In this document: piece after piece, positions 19,885 through 30,236 of the stretch
Layout: each line of letters starts with the position of its first letter
Numbering within the stretch: the first letter of the stretch is position 1
Assembly (NCBI RefSeq): GCF_018219155.1
Contig: NZ_CP056123.1
Location: forward strand, 682,001-746,000
Direction: 5' to 3'
Source of the DNA: Moritella sp. 24
Lineage (GTDB): Bacteria > Pseudomonadota > Gammaproteobacteria > Enterobacterales > Moritellaceae
Length of the DNA stretch: 64,000 nt
The notes under the pieces: model-generated
Database searches by the model: none
What the model saw: the letters and a program-made list of their open reading frames with translations, nothing else
Told to the model about the DNA's origin: nothing
Translations under genes and position numbers: made by a program

Positions 19885-20463
19885 ATGCGAATGAATCCTT
19901 TTATCACTAAATTACTTTTAATCTTATGCTCTGCATTTATGTTTAATACTGCATTTGCAGCAGAGACTAAAGCGTTAATCAAAACAAACTTGGGTGATAT
20001 TACCGTAGAACTATATCCAGAGCAGGCGCCAGTCTCCGTTGCAAACTTTATTCGTTATGTTGAAAGCGATTTTTACAGTGGTATTATTTTTCACCGTGTT
20101 ATCCCAGGTTTTATGGCGCAAACGGGTGGCTTTAATGAGAACTTGGAAAAGCAAACGTCAGGAAAGCCTGTTGTTAACGAAGCGAATAATGGCCTGCGTA
20201 ATGCGCGTGGCACATTAGCATTAGCACGTACGAGCAATCCTAATTCTGCTACATCACAGTTCTTCATTAACCTAAAAGATAATAACTTTTTAAATCGTTC
20301 AGGCTCAAGCCCATCACAAGCAGGTTATGCCGTGTTTGGTCGTGTGACGAGTGGAATGGGTGTCGTTGATAAAATGGCACAACAGCCGACAGGTAAAAAG
20401 AAGTTTTACAGTGATGTACCGTTAACCAATATTGTGATTGAAAGCGTGACAATGTTGAAATAG
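19885..20463 (+). CDS. ppiA: Peptidyl-prolyl cis-trans isomerase, cyclophilin type, periplasmic
   Basis: The enzyme accelerates proline isomerisation during folding. The signal peptide (residues 1-25, ending AFAA) targets it to the periplasm. The cyclophilin core shows FHRVIPGFMAQTGGF, ARTSNPNSATSQFFINL and GYAVFGRVTSGMGVVD. The 192-residue length is that of bacterial PpiA. The ATG at 19885 could be replaced by the ATG two codons later without changing the product. A strong terminator follows. Confidence 0.92.
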   Translation: MRMNPFITKLLLILCSAFMFNTAFAAETKALIKTNLGDITVELYPEQAPVSVANFIRYVESDFYSGIIFHRVIPGFMAQTGGFNENLEKQTSGKPVVNEANNGLRNARGTLALARTSNPNSATSQFFINLKDNNFLNRSGSSPSQAGYAVFGRVTSGMGVVDKMAQQPTGKKKFYSDVPLTNIVIESVTMLK

Positions 20464-20501
20464 TAAGACGCATTGCTGTTATAAGCATAGTGTTAGAAAA
20501 T

Positions 20502-20550
20502 AAAAAGCCTCACTAGATAGTCTTGTTAAAGACATCGCGTGAGGCTTTTT
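20502..20550. terminator. Bidirectional terminator between ppiA and yajG
   Basis: A 12-bp stem (AAAAAGCCTCAC, 20502-20513; GTGAGGCTTTTT, 20539-20550) encloses a second small hairpin (GTCTT/AAGAC). T-runs on both strands suit the convergent genes. Confidence 0.88.
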
Positions 20551-20578
20551 GTTATCTGAGTAAAGATTAACGTATTAG

Positions 20579-21142
20579 CTATTTACGTGTTAAATAGTGG
20601 CTAATCTGTTCATCATTAAATACGTCGTTTAATAGTGCCGATAATTGCTGAGAAAACTTAGTTTCTAGATCAGTCATCGATGGACTAAATGCCCCTGTTA
20701 ATGTTGAGGCACTACGATACTGCTTCGTGAGTGTTTGACCGTTATTCTCAATTGATATAATCAGCATTAATGTTGACTCAGCTTGGTGTTCAAAGCTGTC
20801 TTGTTGAACGTCAATTCTCGCAGTTTGCAGTTCAAGACTAATCGCGACATCCGCTTGCGGAGCAAACGTCAATCCCTGCTGTTCCCAGCCTTGCTGTAGC
20901 TTAGTTGCAGTCAGGTTCACAAGTGAACTCTGATTATTAAGTAACTGCGCAGGCTCACCCACTTTGTGGATTGCAATTAAGTAGTTTGCATCGCGAATAT
21001 CTTTACTTGTTAGTGATACTTGAGTATCGCTATATTGCATTGTTAATGCAGCTGGCTCAGCGGTGATATTAACTTGCTGTGGCGCACTTGCGCAGGCAGT
21101 TAGTAGTAATAGGCCAGTACTTAACAATAGTTTTTTTAGCAT
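20579..21142 (-). CDS. yajG: YajG family lipoprotein
   Basis: The function is unknown. The signal peptide with lipobox LTAC follows the ATG at 21142 (MLKKLLLSTGLLLLTACASA). The longer upstream frame would put a charged stretch before the signal, so this start is preferred and gives 187 residues. It starts one base after the rlmG stop, so it is co-transcribed with it. E. coli has yajG next to ampG and bolA, as here. Confidence 0.87.
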   Translation of the reverse strand: MLKKLLLSTGLLLLTACASAPQQVNITAEPAALTMQYSDTQVSLTSKDIRDANYLIAIHKVGEPAQLLNNQSSLVNLTATKLQQGWEQQGLTFAPQADVAISLELQTARIDVQQDSFEHQAESTLMLIISIENNGQTLTKQYRSASTLTGAFSPSMTDLETKFSQQLSALLNDVFNDEQISHYLTRK

Positions 21143-21143
21143 A

Positions 21144-22271
21144 TTATTTCTGCGCCTTAATAATAACGAATTTGGCATTTGATGCGACAACTTCATGATT
21201 ATCGAATAAACGCTCAAGTTTAATGTGGTAGTCAAGATGACGGTTACCCACGATGTAAAGTGCGCCGCCCCAAGCTAATGCTCTGTGTGCATCTTTAAAC
21301 ATTTGCCATGCAATATGATCGGTAATTGCTTTCTCTTGGTGAAATGGAGGGTTACATAATACTAAGTCCACACTGTGCGGTTCATAGTCATACAAACAAT
21401 TGTTCACTAAAAATTCAAGCTCAGGTTCGTGCTTAGCAATATTAGTTGCGGCATTTTCTTTCGCTGATGCGATAGCCATGAATGACTCATCAACAAAAGT
21501 GATTTTTGCTTGAGGGTTTAAACGTGCAGCAGTAATACCGATAATACCGTTACCACAACCTAAGTCGATAATATGCTGATATTCACCTTTTGGTAAATGC
21601 TGCATAAAGAAGTTGCCACCAATATCTAAATTGTTGCGTGAAAATACATTGGCATGGTTTGATAACGTGATATTTGTTTTAGCAACATCCCAGGTCGCAG
21701 GTGCAGGGACCTCTAATGCTTTAGCATCTGTGATAGTCGAGAAAATTAAACGTGATTTTTTCTTCGCTAATGATGTTTTTGTTTCACCTAAATATTTTTC
21801 GAACAATGATAATGTCGAATTATGAATATCTTTCGCTTTTGCACCAGCGATAATAATTGTATCTGGGTTCACCACGTGGCTTAACATTGCTAATTGGTGT
21901 TCTAGTAAAGATAATGTGCGTGGGATTTTGATTAATACTAAATCAACTTTTTGAGGTAATGGAGCAAGGCAGTCTTGGACTTTTACTTGTTCTGTGCTTA
22001 ACTCATTTTCATCTAGATTCTGCGCGATTGCAGCATGACTGATCCATGAGTCACTGATTGCGGTGACATTGTGCTGATTGTAAGCACACGTTAATGCACC
22101 AAAACTATCATTAAAGATAAGTACTGAAGATTGTTCAGCAAGCGTTAAATCTGCAACCGTATTAATAATATACTCATCAGCAGAGTCCCAAGCTTGCAGT
22201 TGCTCAATACTGCGTTTAGGGTAGCGGTACAAAGATAATTCGATACTTTCAAGAGATAGTTCAGTGTTCAT
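21144..22271 (-). CDS. rlmG: 23S rRNA (guanine-1835 N2)-methyltransferase RlmG
   Basis: The enzyme methylates G1835 of 23S rRNA using S-adenosylmethionine. It has the duplicated RsmC/RlmG architecture: a non-catalytic N-terminal half and a C-terminal methyltransferase with DLGCGNGIIGI and the base-flipping motif NPPF (LVLCNPPFHQ). The 375 residues match the family. RsmC is the alternative, but the N-terminus and length fit RlmG better. Confidence 0.9.
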   Translation of the reverse strand: MNTELSLESIELSLYRYPKRSIEQLQAWDSADEYIINTVADLTLAEQSSVLIFNDSFGALTCAYNQHNVTAISDSWISHAAIAQNLDENELSTEQVKVQDCLAPLPQKVDLVLIKIPRTLSLLEHQLAMLSHVVNPDTIIIAGAKAKDIHNSTLSLFEKYLGETKTSLAKKKSRLIFSTITDAKALEVPAPATWDVAKTNITLSNHANVFSRNNLDIGGNFFMQHLPKGEYQHIIDLGCGNGIIGITAARLNPQAKITFVDESFMAIASAKENAATNIAKHEPELEFLVNNCLYDYEPHSVDLVLCNPPFHQEKAITDHIAWQMFKDAHRALAWGGALYIVGNRHLDYHIKLERLFDNHEVVASNAKFVIIKAQK

Positions 22272-22345
22272 AATATGATCCAGTTAAGGTTGATCGTGCA
22301 TTTTACACTGTTATTTTACTAAATATATAAAGAAGAGGTTTTTAA

Positions 22346-22657
22346 ATGTCATTAGGTAACGATATTAAACAGCAATTATTGGCCAGTTTTGATATTCAAC
22401 ATTTAGAGGTTGTTTGTGATAGTCATAAACATAATGTACCACCAGGTACTGAAATACACTTTAGCGTAGTCATCGTTGCCACTGAATTTGACGGTAAAAT
22501 GTTAATTGCACGTCATCGCATGGTAAACACTGCATTGGTTGCACAGTTCGAGGCTGGTATTCATGCATTGTCAATTCATGCTTATACCCCTGAGCAATGG
22601 GCTAAAAAAAATAATCAAGATCAAAAAGTCCCTGAGTCACCTGATTGCTTAGGCTAA
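22346..22657 (+). CDS. bolA: BolA family protein
   Basis: BolA proteins bind monothiol glutaredoxins through a shared [2Fe-2S] cluster and, in E. coli, act on morphology and stress gene expression. The 103 residues contain the conserved segments VVCDSHKHNVPPGTEIHFSV and RHRMVN, then HALSIHAYTPEQW. It is divergent from rlmG with a 74-bp gap. It precedes the nqr operon but is separated by about 400 bp. Confidence 0.93.
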   Translation: MSLGNDIKQQLLASFDIQHLEVVCDSHKHNVPPGTEIHFSVVIVATEFDGKMLIARHRMVNTALVAQFEAGIHALSIHAYTPEQWAKKNNQDQKVPESPDCLG

Positions 22658-23071
22658 TTAAATATTAATTTCAGCATTTATTTAAATTAATGTTATCGGA
22701 TCTAGGTGCATGTTAATTTTTGAGAATGATTTTTCAAAAAATAGATATATCGCCAGATATGACTAAAATAAGTTCAGAAAAACAGTTTTATTTGACTTTA
22801 TAAGTAGGCTTATTTTTTCATTACTGTTTTTAAGTTGTTGTTTTTAGTTTTATTTTTATGTGTTTGATGACATCGTAAAAAGTTTGCTTTATTACTGTAC
22901 GTAACTTGATGAAGAGCAAGCAATCATCTGAAATTAATGCTAGAATAACCCAAATTTTTTGTTAACGAAAATACACCACTTTGTGAATACCTACTAGTAG
23001 GTGCTCCTTGTGCGTCTTTTTCGCTAGCAAAAGTGGTCTTTATCTTCCTAAAAAAAGTAGTGCATGTGAGT
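22658..23071 (+). other. Intergenic region and probable leader of the nqr operon
   Basis: These 414 bp are AT-rich and hold no gene. They contain an extended -10-like element TGCTAGAAT (22938-22946), a perfect 14-bp palindrome ACCTACTAGTAGGT (22989-23002) and arms ACCACTT (22975-22981)/AAGTGGT (23031-23037) that could enclose it in a folded leader. Confidence 0.5.
22938..22946 (+). promoter_or_regulatory. Candidate extended -10 promoter element for nqr
   Basis: TGCTAGAAT matches the extended -10 form (TGn plus TAGAAT). The hexamer 17 bp upstream is a poor -35, so an activator or the TG motif would be needed. Confidence 0.35.
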
Positions 23072-24412
23072 ATGATTACGATAAAAAAAGGACTGGATCT
23101 ACCTATCGCAGGTAAACCTGAGCAAGTAATTCATGATGGCCCAGCTATCAAACGAGTTGCTGTTCTAGGTGAAGAGTATATTGGAATGCGCCCAACTATG
23201 AGCATTAAAGTTGGTGATCGTGTTAAGAAAGGTCAGGTTCTTTTTGAAGACAAAAAGACACCGGGCGTTAAATATACAGCCTTCGCTGCAGGAACAATTG
23301 CTGAAGTTAACCGTGGTGCTAAGCGGATCTTACAATCGGTAGTAATTGATGTTGATGGTAACGAGAGTGAGAAATTCGCTCAGTTCAACTCGACTGAACT
23401 TGCTAATCTTGACCGCGATGTAGTGGTTAACAATCTTGTAGACTCAGGTTTATGGACTGCATTACGCACTCGTCCATTTAGCCGTGTACCTGCAATTGAT
23501 AGTAATGCATCAGCAATCTTCGTTACGGCAATGGATACTAATCCGTTAGCTGCAGATGCTGCATTAATTATCAATCAAAACAGTGACGCATTTGTTGATG
23601 GTTTAAATGTTATTTCACACTTAACAAGCGGTAAAGTTTACGTTTGTAAAGCTGAAGGCACATTACCTAAATCAGCGGCATCAAACGTTGAAGAGCACGC
23701 ATTTGCTGGCCCTCATCCTGCTGGTCTTGCTGGTACGCATATTCATTTCTTAGAATCAGCTGGTACTAACCGTACTGTTTGGTCTATTGGCTATCAAGAT
23801 GTTATCGCTTTCGGTAAGTTATTCACAACTGGTGAATTACATACAGACCGCGTTATTTCACTAGCAGGCCCTGCTGTGAAAAATCCTCGTTTGATTAGCA
23901 CTCGTCTAGGCGCATCAATTACAGAACTAACTGTAAATGAACTTAATGCTGGTGAAAACCGCGTTATTTCTGGTTCTGTATTATCTGGTGTTCAAGCTTA
24001 CACTGTAAATGCTTACCTTGGTCGCTATCACAACCAAATCAGTGCTTTAGCTGAAGGTCGTGAGAAAGAATTCCTAGGTTACATGAAGCCTGGTAGTGAC
24101 AAGTTCTCAGTTGCTAACGTATTTACCTCTGCATTAAATCGTGCACGTCAATTCAACTTTACTACAACCACTGGTGGTAGTGATCGTGCAATGATGCCTA
24201 TGGGTAACTACGAGCGCGTTATGCCATTAGATATCTTACCTACTATGTTACTACGTTCGTTAGTAACTGGTGATACAGATGAAGCGATTACGTTAGGTTG
24301 TCTTGAATTAGACGAAGAAGATTTAGCGTTATGTACTTTCTCTTGCCCAGGTAAGTACGACTTTGGTCCAATTCTACGTGATTGTCTAACGACAATTGAG
24401 AAGGAAGGTTAA
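23072..24412 (+). CDS. nqrA: Na+-translocating NADH:ubiquinone reductase subunit A
   Basis: NqrA is the large peripheral subunit of the six-subunit Na+-NQR pump, which oxidises NADH, reduces ubiquinone and exports Na+. The ATG at 23072 gives [19 protein letters not shown], the normal family start; the longer frame from 23033 would add a hydrophobic stretch not seen in the family. The 446 residues are full length. It is first gene of nqrABCDEF-apbE-nqrM. Confidence 0.97.
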   Translation: MITIKKGLDLPIAGKPEQVIHDGPAIKRVAVLGEEYIGMRPTMSIKVGDRVKKGQVLFEDKKTPGVKYTAFAAGTIAEVNRGAKRILQSVVIDVDGNESEKFAQFNSTELANLDRDVVVNNLVDSGLWTALRTRPFSRVPAIDSNASAIFVTAMDTNPLAADAALIINQNSDAFVDGLNVISHLTSGKVYVCKAEGTLPKSAASNVEEHAFAGPHPAGLAGTHIHFLESAGTNRTVWSIGYQDVIAFGKLFTTGELHTDRVISLAGPAVKNPRLISTRLGASITELTVNELNAGENRVISGSVLSGVQAYTVNAYLGRYHNQISALAEGREKEFLGYMKPGSDKFSVANVFTSALNRARQFNFTTTTGGSDRAMMPMGNYERVMPLDILPTMLLRSLVTGDTDEAITLGCLELDEEDLALCTFSCPGKYDFGPILRDCLTTIEKEG

Positions 24413-24414
24413 GC

Positions 24415-25623
24415 ATGGGTCTTAAGAATTATATCGAAGGGATGGAACATCACTTCGAACCAGGTGGTAAACACGAAAAATGGTTTGCCTTGTATGAAGC
24501 GGTTGCAACCGGTTTATTTACACCAGGTTTTGTTACAAAAGGTAAAACACACGTACGTGATAATATCGATTTAAAACGTATTATGATCTTAGTGTGGATG
24601 TGTGCATTACCTATGGTTTTCTGGGGTATGTACAACATTGGTGCTCAAGCAAATACTGCTATTGCATCAGGTGCTGGTATCGCATTTGACGATTGGCATG
24701 TTGCACTACTAAGTGCGCTTGGCGTTACTATGGGTGAAGGCGCAGGCGTTATAGCAAGTATGCTATATGGTGCTGTTTACTTCCTGCCTATTTACGCGAC
24801 AGTGTTTGTGGTTGGTGGTTTCTGGGAAGTATTATTTGCTGCCGTGCGTAAGCATGAAGTAAATGAAGGTTTCTTCGTAACATCTATCCTATTTGCACTT
24901 ATCCTGCCTGCTAACATTCCATTATGGCAAGCGGCTATCGGTATTACTTTTGGTGTTGTAATCGCTAAAGAAGTATTCGGTGGTACAGGTAAGAATTTCT
25001 TAAATCCAGCACTTGCTGGTCGTGCGTTCTTATTCTTCGCATACCCATCTGACATCTCAGGTGATGCTGTTTGGACAGCTGTTGACGGTTTCTCTGGTGC
25101 TACAGCACTGAGTTCTGCTGCTGCAGGTGGTCTTGAAGGACTAACAAGTTCGCTGACGTGGGCTGATGCCTTCATTGGTAACATGCAAGGTTCTACTGGT
25201 GAAGTATCTGCGTTAATTATCCTATTATCGGGTAGCGTATTACTTATCGCTGGTGTTGCATCTTGGAGAATTGTTGCTGGTGTTATGATTGGTATGGTAG
25301 CGACAAGCTTACTATTCAACATGATTGGTTCAGACACTAACCCAATGTTCGAAGTACCATTCTACTGGCATTTAGTTATCGGTGGTTTCGCGTTTGGTAT
25401 GATGTTCATGGCGACGGATCCTGTATCGGCTTCATTTACTGATAACGGTAAATGGGCATACGGTATTCTTATCGGTCTAATGGTTGTATTAATTCGTGTA
25501 GTTAACCCTGCATTCCCTGAAGGTATGATGCTAGCAATCTTATTTGCTAACTTATTCGCACCTCTATTTGATCACTTTGTTGTTCAAGCTAACATTAAAC
25601 GGAGACTTGCACGCAATGGCTAG
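24415..25623 (+). CDS. nqrB: Na+-NQR subunit B (covalent FMN, Na+ channel)
   Basis: NqrB is the main membrane subunit, with about ten membrane segments. It carries a covalently bound FMN on a threonine within the motif SGAT ([11 protein letters not shown]), attached by ApbE. It also shows [18 protein letters not shown] and [11 protein letters not shown], conserved in NqrB/RnfD. The 402 residues are slightly shorter than in Vibrio. It starts 2 bp after nqrA and overlaps nqrC by 8 bp. Confidence 0.97.
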   Translation: MGLKNYIEGMEHHFEPGGKHEKWFALYEAVATGLFTPGFVTKGKTHVRDNIDLKRIMILVWMCALPMVFWGMYNIGAQANTAIASGAGIAFDDWHVALLSALGVTMGEGAGVIASMLYGAVYFLPIYATVFVVGGFWEVLFAAVRKHEVNEGFFVTSILFALILPANIPLWQAAIGITFGVVIAKEVFGGTGKNFLNPALAGRAFLFFAYPSDISGDAVWTAVDGFSGATALSSAAAGGLEGLTSSLTWADAFIGNMQGSTGEVSALIILLSGSVLLIAGVASWRIVAGVMIGMVATSLLFNMIGSDTNPMFEVPFYWHLVIGGFAFGMMFMATDPVSASFTDNGKWAYGILIGLMVVLIRVVNPAFPEGMMLAILFANLFAPLFDHFVVQANIKRRLARNG

Positions 25624-26389
25624 TAAAGAAACTCCACTGAAAACTATCACAATCGTTGCGGCGTTGTGTTTAGTATGTTCAATCGTCGTATCTGGCGCGG
25701 CTGTAGGTCTACGTGATGCTCAAAATGCTAACAAAGCATTGGATAAGCAAACTAACTTACTTTCTGTTGCTGGCAAGTTAGAAGAAAATGCTAACGTTGG
25801 CGAAATTTATGCGAAGTTCGTTGAAGCTAAATTCGTTGATTTAAATACGGGTGAGTATGTTGAAGAGAATGCAGCGACATTTGATCAACTTCAAAACGTA
25901 AAAGATCTAACGAAAAGTACTGACTTAACGGGTAAAGATGTTGCTGGTATCAAACGTCGTTCAAATGTTGCTGATGTTTATCTTGTAAAAGATGCACAAG
26001 GTAATGTTGAATCTTACGTTCTACCTGTATACGGTCGTGGCCTATGGTCAACGATGTATGCATTCGTTGCAATCGATAAAGACGGCAAAACAGTGAAACG
26101 TATTCAGTACTATGACCAAGGAGAAACTCCGGGTCTAGGTGGTGAAGTATTAAACCCACTGTGGACAGCTAAATGGGAAGGCAAGCAACTATTCAATGCG
26201 AATGGTGATGTTGCAATCCGTGTCGTGAAAGGCGGTGGTCAAGATAAAACGCCTTCAGGCATTGATGGTTTATCTGGTGCTACGCTAACAGGTCAAGGTG
26301 TTGAAAATACATTCCAGTTCTGGATTGGTGAAAACGGTTTTGGTCCTTTCCTGAAGAAATTGCAAAACGGAGGCTCAAACAATGGCTAA
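25616..26389 (+). CDS. nqrC: Na+-NQR subunit C (covalent FMN)
   Basis: NqrC has one N-terminal membrane anchor and a domain carrying the second covalent FMN on the threonine of SGAT ([17 protein letters not shown]). The start is ATG at 25616 ([20 protein letters not shown]), overlapping nqrB by 8 bp; the upstream frame start at 25544 lies deep inside nqrB and is not credible. Length is 257 residues. Confidence 0.96.
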   Translation: MASKETPLKTITIVAALCLVCSIVVSGAAVGLRDAQNANKALDKQTNLLSVAGKLEENANVGEIYAKFVEAKFVDLNTGEYVEENAATFDQLQNVKDLTKSTDLTGKDVAGIKRRSNVADVYLVKDAQGNVESYVLPVYGRGLWSTMYAFVAIDKDGKTVKRIQYYDQGETPGLGGEVLNPLWTAKWEGKQLFNANGDVAIRVVKGGGQDKTPSGIDGLSGATLTGQGVENTFQFWIGENGFGPFLKKLQNGGSNNG

Positions 26390-27011
26390 GTCTGACTTAA
26401 GAGAAATTGTTACTGCACCTATTGCCACTAACAACCCGATTGCATTACAAATCTTAGGTGTTTGTTCTGCATTGGCTGTAACAACGAAGATGGAAACTGC
26501 GTTTGTAATGACTATCGCTGTAATGGTAGTTACTGCTTTCTCAAGCTTCTTTATCTCGTTAGTACGTAATATGATTCCGAATAGTGTACGTATTATTGTA
26601 CAAATGGCGATCATCGCATCACTTGTAATCGTTGTTGACCAAGTACTTAAAGCGGTAGCTTTCCAGCTATCAAAAGAGCTTTCTGTATTCGTTGGTCTAA
26701 TCATTACAAACTGTATCGTAATGGGCCGTGCTGAAGCTTACGCAATGAAGAATAAGCCTCTACCAAGTTTCTTAGACGGTATCGGTAACGGTTTAGGTTA
26801 CGGTGCTATTTTACTTGCTGTTGCAACAGTGCGTGAAATCTTTGGTTCAGGTACTTGGTTTGGTATCGAAATCTTACCGCTTATCCAAAACGGTGGTTGG
26901 TACCAGTCAAATGGTCTACTACTACTTCCGCCAAGTGCATTCTTCATCATTGGTCTATTGATTTGGGGTCTACGTACGTGGAAACCAGAGCAAGTTGAGC
27001 CAAAGGGGTAA
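26382..27011 (+). CDS. nqrD: Na+-NQR subunit D
   Basis: NqrD is an integral membrane subunit homologous to RnfE. With NqrE it forms the inverted pair that binds an intramembrane iron-sulfur centre between the two subunits. Six membrane segments and the conserved [14 protein letters not shown] are present. It overlaps nqrC by 8 bp. Length is 209 residues. Confidence 0.96.
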   Translation: MAKSDLREIVTAPIATNNPIALQILGVCSALAVTTKMETAFVMTIAVMVVTAFSSFFISLVRNMIPNSVRIIVQMAIIASLVIVVDQVLKAVAFQLSKELSVFVGLIITNCIVMGRAEAYAMKNKPLPSFLDGIGNGLGYGAILLAVATVREIFGSGTWFGIEILPLIQNGGWYQSNGLLLLPPSAFFIIGLLIWGLRTWKPEQVEPKG

Positions 27012-27014
27012 ACG

Positions 27015-27623
27015 ATGGAACATTATATTAGTTTATTCGTACGTGCTATTTTCATTGAAAACTTAGCATTATCATTCTTCTTAGGTATGTGTACATTCCT
27101 TGCTGTATCTAAGAAAGTGACAACAGCGATCGGTCTTGGTGTAGCTGTAACAGCCGTACTTACTATTTCGATCCCTGTTAACCAAGTTATCTATAGTGGC
27201 GTACTTGCACCAGGTGCACTTGCATGGGCTGGTTTCCCTGAAGCTGATTTAAGTTTCTTAGGTTTCATCACGTTCATTGGTGTAATTGCTGCACTAGTAC
27301 AAATCTTAGAGATGGTTTTAGACAAGTTCTTACCAGCTCTATATAACGCACTGGGTATTTTCCTACCGTTGATCACAGTAAACTGTGCAATCTTCGGTGG
27401 TGTATCTTTCATGGTACAGCGTGACTATAACTTCACAGAATCAGTAGTATATGGTTTTGGTAGTGGTCTAGGTTGGATGTTAGCTATCGTTGCGATGGCT
27501 GGTCTTCGTGAGAAAATGAAATATTCAGATGTGCCAGATGGACTACGTGGTTTAGGTATTACCTTTATTACAGCAGGTCTTATGGCGCTAGGTTTCATGT
27601 CATTTTCTGGTATTCAGTTATAA
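27015..27623 (+). CDS. nqrE: Na+-NQR subunit E
   Basis: NqrE is the partner of NqrD (homologous to RnfA), with six membrane segments. It has the cysteine-bearing motif [19 protein letters not shown] and begins [20 protein letters not shown]. The cysteines of NqrD and NqrE provide ligands for the membrane Fe-S centre. It starts 3 bp after nqrD. Length is 202 residues. Confidence 0.96.
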   Translation: MEHYISLFVRAIFIENLALSFFLGMCTFLAVSKKVTTAIGLGVAVTAVLTISIPVNQVIYSGVLAPGALAWAGFPEADLSFLGFITFIGVIAALVQILEMVLDKFLPALYNALGIFLPLITVNCAIFGGVSFMVQRDYNFTESVVYGFGSGLGWMLAIVAMAGLREKMKYSDVPDGLRGLGITFITAGLMALGFMSFSGIQL

Positions 27624-27671
27624 CAAACAGCTGGCTTCGGTCAGCATGTTTCAAGAGCAAAGGATAAGTCG

Positions 27672-28892
27672 ATGGAAATCATTCTCGGCGTAGTCATGTT
27701 CACGATTATCGTTTTAGCACTAGTAACAGTAATTCTGTTTGCTAAGTCTAAACTGGTAAGTGAAGGTGATATTACAATTAGTATTAACGGTGACCCAGAG
27801 AAAGCAGTGGTTACTGGTGCAGGCGGTAAACTTTTAGGTTCACTAGCTGCTAGCGGTATTTTCGTTTCTTCAGCTTGTGGTGGCGGTGGTACTTGTGGCC
27901 AGTGTCGTGTGAAAGTTAAATCAGGCGGTGGTGATATTCTACCAACTGAACTTGACCACATCTCTAAAGGTGAAGCTCGTGATGGCGAACGTCTATCATG
28001 CCAAGTTAGCGTAAAAGTTGACATGGATATTGAGCTACCAGAAGAAATCTTTGGTGTTAAAAAATGGGAATGTGAAGTTATCTCTAACGATAACAAAGCA
28101 ACCTTCATTAAAGAGCTTAAAATGGCTATTCCAAACGGCGAAGTGGTTCCTTTCCGCGCCGGTGGTTATATCCAAATTGAAGCACCTGCTCACCATGTTA
28201 AATATTCAGACTATGATATTCCTGACGAATACCGTGGCGACTGGAAACACTTTGGTTTCTTCGATGTTGAATCTAAAGTTGATGAAGATACTATCCGTGC
28301 TTACTCTATGGCTAACTGCCCAGAAGAAGCGGGTATCATCATGCTTAACGTGCGTATTGCTACGCCACCGCCGCGTGATCTATCTTTACCTGCAGGTAAG
28401 ATGTCTTCGTACATCTTTAGCTTAAAAGCTGGCGATAAAGTAACTATCTCAGGTCCATTTGGTGAGTTCTTTGCAAAAGAAACTGACAATGAAATGGTAT
28501 TTGTTGGTGGTGGTGCTGGTATGGCGCCAATGCGTTCACACATCTTTGATCAGTTGAACCGCTTAGATACAAAACGTAAGGTTTCATTCTGGTACGGTGC
28601 TCGTTCTAAACGTGAAATGTTCTATGTTGAAGATTTCGATATGCTTGCAAAAGAGAACGACAACTTTGAATGGCATGTTGCACTAAGTGATCCACAACCA
28701 GAAGATAACTGGGAAGGTTACACAGGCTTCATCCATAACGTGATCCTTGAGAACTACTTAGGAAATCACGAAGCGCCAGAAGATTGTGAGTACTATATGT
28801 GTGGTCCACCAATGATGAATGCTGCTGTTATCGGCATGCTGAAAGATCTTGGTGTTGAAGATGAAAATATCATGCTAGATGACTTTGGCTAA
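27672..28892 (+). CDS. nqrF: Na+-NQR subunit F, NADH dehydrogenase (FAD, [2Fe-2S])
   Basis: NqrF is the electron entry subunit: it oxidises NADH with FAD and passes electrons to a [2Fe-2S] cluster. An N-terminal membrane helix (about 5-24) is followed by a plant-type ferredoxin domain with cysteines at 69, 75, 78 and 110. Next come an FAD-binding domain ([11 protein letters not shown]) and an NADH domain ([22 protein letters not shown]). The 406 residues match Vibrio NqrF. The 48-bp gap from nqrE has no terminator. Confidence 0.97.
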   Translation: MEIILGVVMFTIIVLALVTVILFAKSKLVSEGDITISINGDPEKAVVTGAGGKLLGSLAASGIFVSSACGGGGTCGQCRVKVKSGGGDILPTELDHISKGEARDGERLSCQVSVKVDMDIELPEEIFGVKKWECEVISNDNKATFIKELKMAIPNGEVVPFRAGGYIQIEAPAHHVKYSDYDIPDEYRGDWKHFGFFDVESKVDEDTIRAYSMANCPEEAGIIMLNVRIATPPPRDLSLPAGKMSSYIFSLKAGDKVTISGPFGEFFAKETDNEMVFVGGGAGMAPMRSHIFDQLNRLDTKRKVSFWYGARSKREMFYVEDFDMLAKENDNFEWHVALSDPQPEDNWEGYTGFIHNVILENYLGNHEAPEDCEYYMCGPPMMNAAVIGMLKDLGVEDENIMLDDFG

Positions 28893-28916
28893 TATTTTTT
28901 GATTCAATTCAAATCG

Positions 28917-29927
28917 ATGTATCGATGGCTAGCTCTGATGGGGCTAGCCATTTTCATTCTTGGTTGTAGTGAACAAAAAAGTACCGAAGAAGTACTTTTT
29001 TCTGGACCTACTATGGGTACAACTTATCATATGAAAATAGTGGGATTCCCACTGTCGGAACAAGATAAGCAAGATATCCAAATTGAGATTGATAGACGTT
29101 TAGAGTTAGTGAATGATCAGATGTCGACTTATCGTCCTAATTCAGAGTTGTCACGCTTTAATCAAAGCGTTGCCGTGACTGGTTTTGAAGTATCTCGCGA
29201 TACGGCTAAAGTAGTACTAGAAGCTCTTCGTTTGAATGAACTGACTAAAGGTGCACTTGATGTTACTGTTGGTCCGTTAGTTAATCTGTGGGGATTTGGA
29301 CCGGATAATAAACCGGAAAAAATACCGTCGCAGCAACAATTAGATACTGTTAAGCAACGTATTGGTATTCAGCATCTATCTGCAACAGAAACGACATTAA
29401 GCAAAGACATTGATGGTTTATACGTTGACCTGTCTTCGATTGCGAAAGGTTATGGCGTTGATGTTATCGCGGAATATTTTGCTTCACTTGGGGTTGAAAA
29501 CTACCTGGTTGAAGTGGGCGGTGAACTGCGTATTAATGGTGTGAATGCTCGCGGTATTGATTGGCAAGTTGCGGTTGAGAAACCAACAGCGAGCGATCAA
29601 AGTGTGCAAGAAATCATTGCGGTAGGCAACAATGCGATTGCAACATCTGGTGATTACCGTAATTATTATGAGCTTGATGGTGAGCGTTTTGCGCATACGA
29701 TTAACCCTGTAAGCGGTAAACCAATCAAGCATAAACTGGTGTCAGTGACTGTGATCCATCCTTCATCAATGACAGCAGATGCGCTTGCGACTGCGCTAAT
29801 GGTTATGGGTGAAAAAGATGGACTTGAGTTTGCCAAACAGCAAGAGTTAGCTGTATTGATGATCTCAAAGTCAGATTCAGGTTATAATGAAGTGTATACC
29901 AAACAGTTCGAACCTTATTTAAAATAG
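28917..29927 (+). CDS. apbE: FAD:protein FMN transferase ApbE
   Basis: ApbE attaches FMN, taken from FAD, to the SGAT threonines of NqrB and NqrC on the outer face of the inner membrane. It is a lipoprotein: MYRWLALMGLAIFILGC with the lipidated cysteine at residue 17. Core motifs include GPTMGTTYHMKIV, VDLSSIAKGYGVD and EVGGELRING, and the Mg-binding HPSSMTADALATALMVMG. The ATG at 28917 is chosen; a TTG at 28899 would only lengthen the signal by six residues. It lies 24 bp after nqrF, matching its job. Confidence 0.95.
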   Translation: MYRWLALMGLAIFILGCSEQKSTEEVLFSGPTMGTTYHMKIVGFPLSEQDKQDIQIEIDRRLELVNDQMSTYRPNSELSRFNQSVAVTGFEVSRDTAKVVLEALRLNELTKGALDVTVGPLVNLWGFGPDNKPEKIPSQQQLDTVKQRIGIQHLSATETTLSKDIDGLYVDLSSIAKGYGVDVIAEYFASLGVENYLVEVGGELRINGVNARGIDWQVAVEKPTASDQSVQEIIAVGNNAIATSGDYRNYYELDGERFAHTINPVSGKPIKHKLVSVTVIHPSSMTADALATALMVMGEKDGLEFAKQQELAVLMISKSDSGYNEVYTKQFEPYLK

Positions 29928-29935
29928 AGGCTAAT

Positions 29936-30160
29936 ATGGCTTATTTTGCTGCAACATTTGTTATGTTTGCGTTAGTTATTGCCGGTATGTCGATAGGCTA
30001 TATCGTGCAAAAGAAATCGATCACAGGCAGCTGTGGTGGTATTAGTGGCTTAGGTATGGAAAAGGCGTGCGATTGTCCCGATCCTTGCGACAAGCGTAAA
30101 GCTAAGATGGCAAAAGAAGAAGCTAAACAAAAGATGTTGAACGAAAATCGTATCATCTAG
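29936..30160 (+). CDS. nqrM: Na+-NQR maturation factor NqrM
   Basis: NqrM (DUF539) is needed to supply iron for the NqrD/E centre. The 74-residue protein has one N-terminal membrane helix and four cysteines in the pattern seen in the family: C33 (SCGGISGLGMEKAC), C45, C47 and C51. It follows apbE by 8 bp and ends the operon, which is then closed by a hairpin. Confidence 0.93.
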   Translation: MAYFAATFVMFALVIAGMSIGYIVQKKSITGSCGGISGLGMEKACDCPDPCDKRKAKMAKEEAKQKMLNENRII

Positions 30161-30174
30161 TGTTGCTTAGAACG

Positions 30175-30211
30175 TGAAAACAGTAATATATATTACTGTT
30201 TTCATTTTTAT
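30175..30211. terminator. Bidirectional terminator after nqrM
   Basis: A perfect 30-bp palindrome (30175-30204; arms begin TGAAAACAGTAATA) folds into a long hairpin followed by TTTTTAT on the plus strand. It separates nqrM from the convergent GGDEF/EAL gene. Confidence 0.82.
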
Positions 30212-30236
30212 ATCATGGTATTAACGATGTCTTCCG

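Noticed and set aside
24792-25337. 181-codon open frame antisense to nqrB
   Set aside because: It is a shadow of a conserved gene: no ribosome-binding site and low-complexity composition.
27641-28108. 155-codon open frame antisense to nqrF
   Set aside because: It mirrors the codon pattern of nqrF and has no independent start signal.
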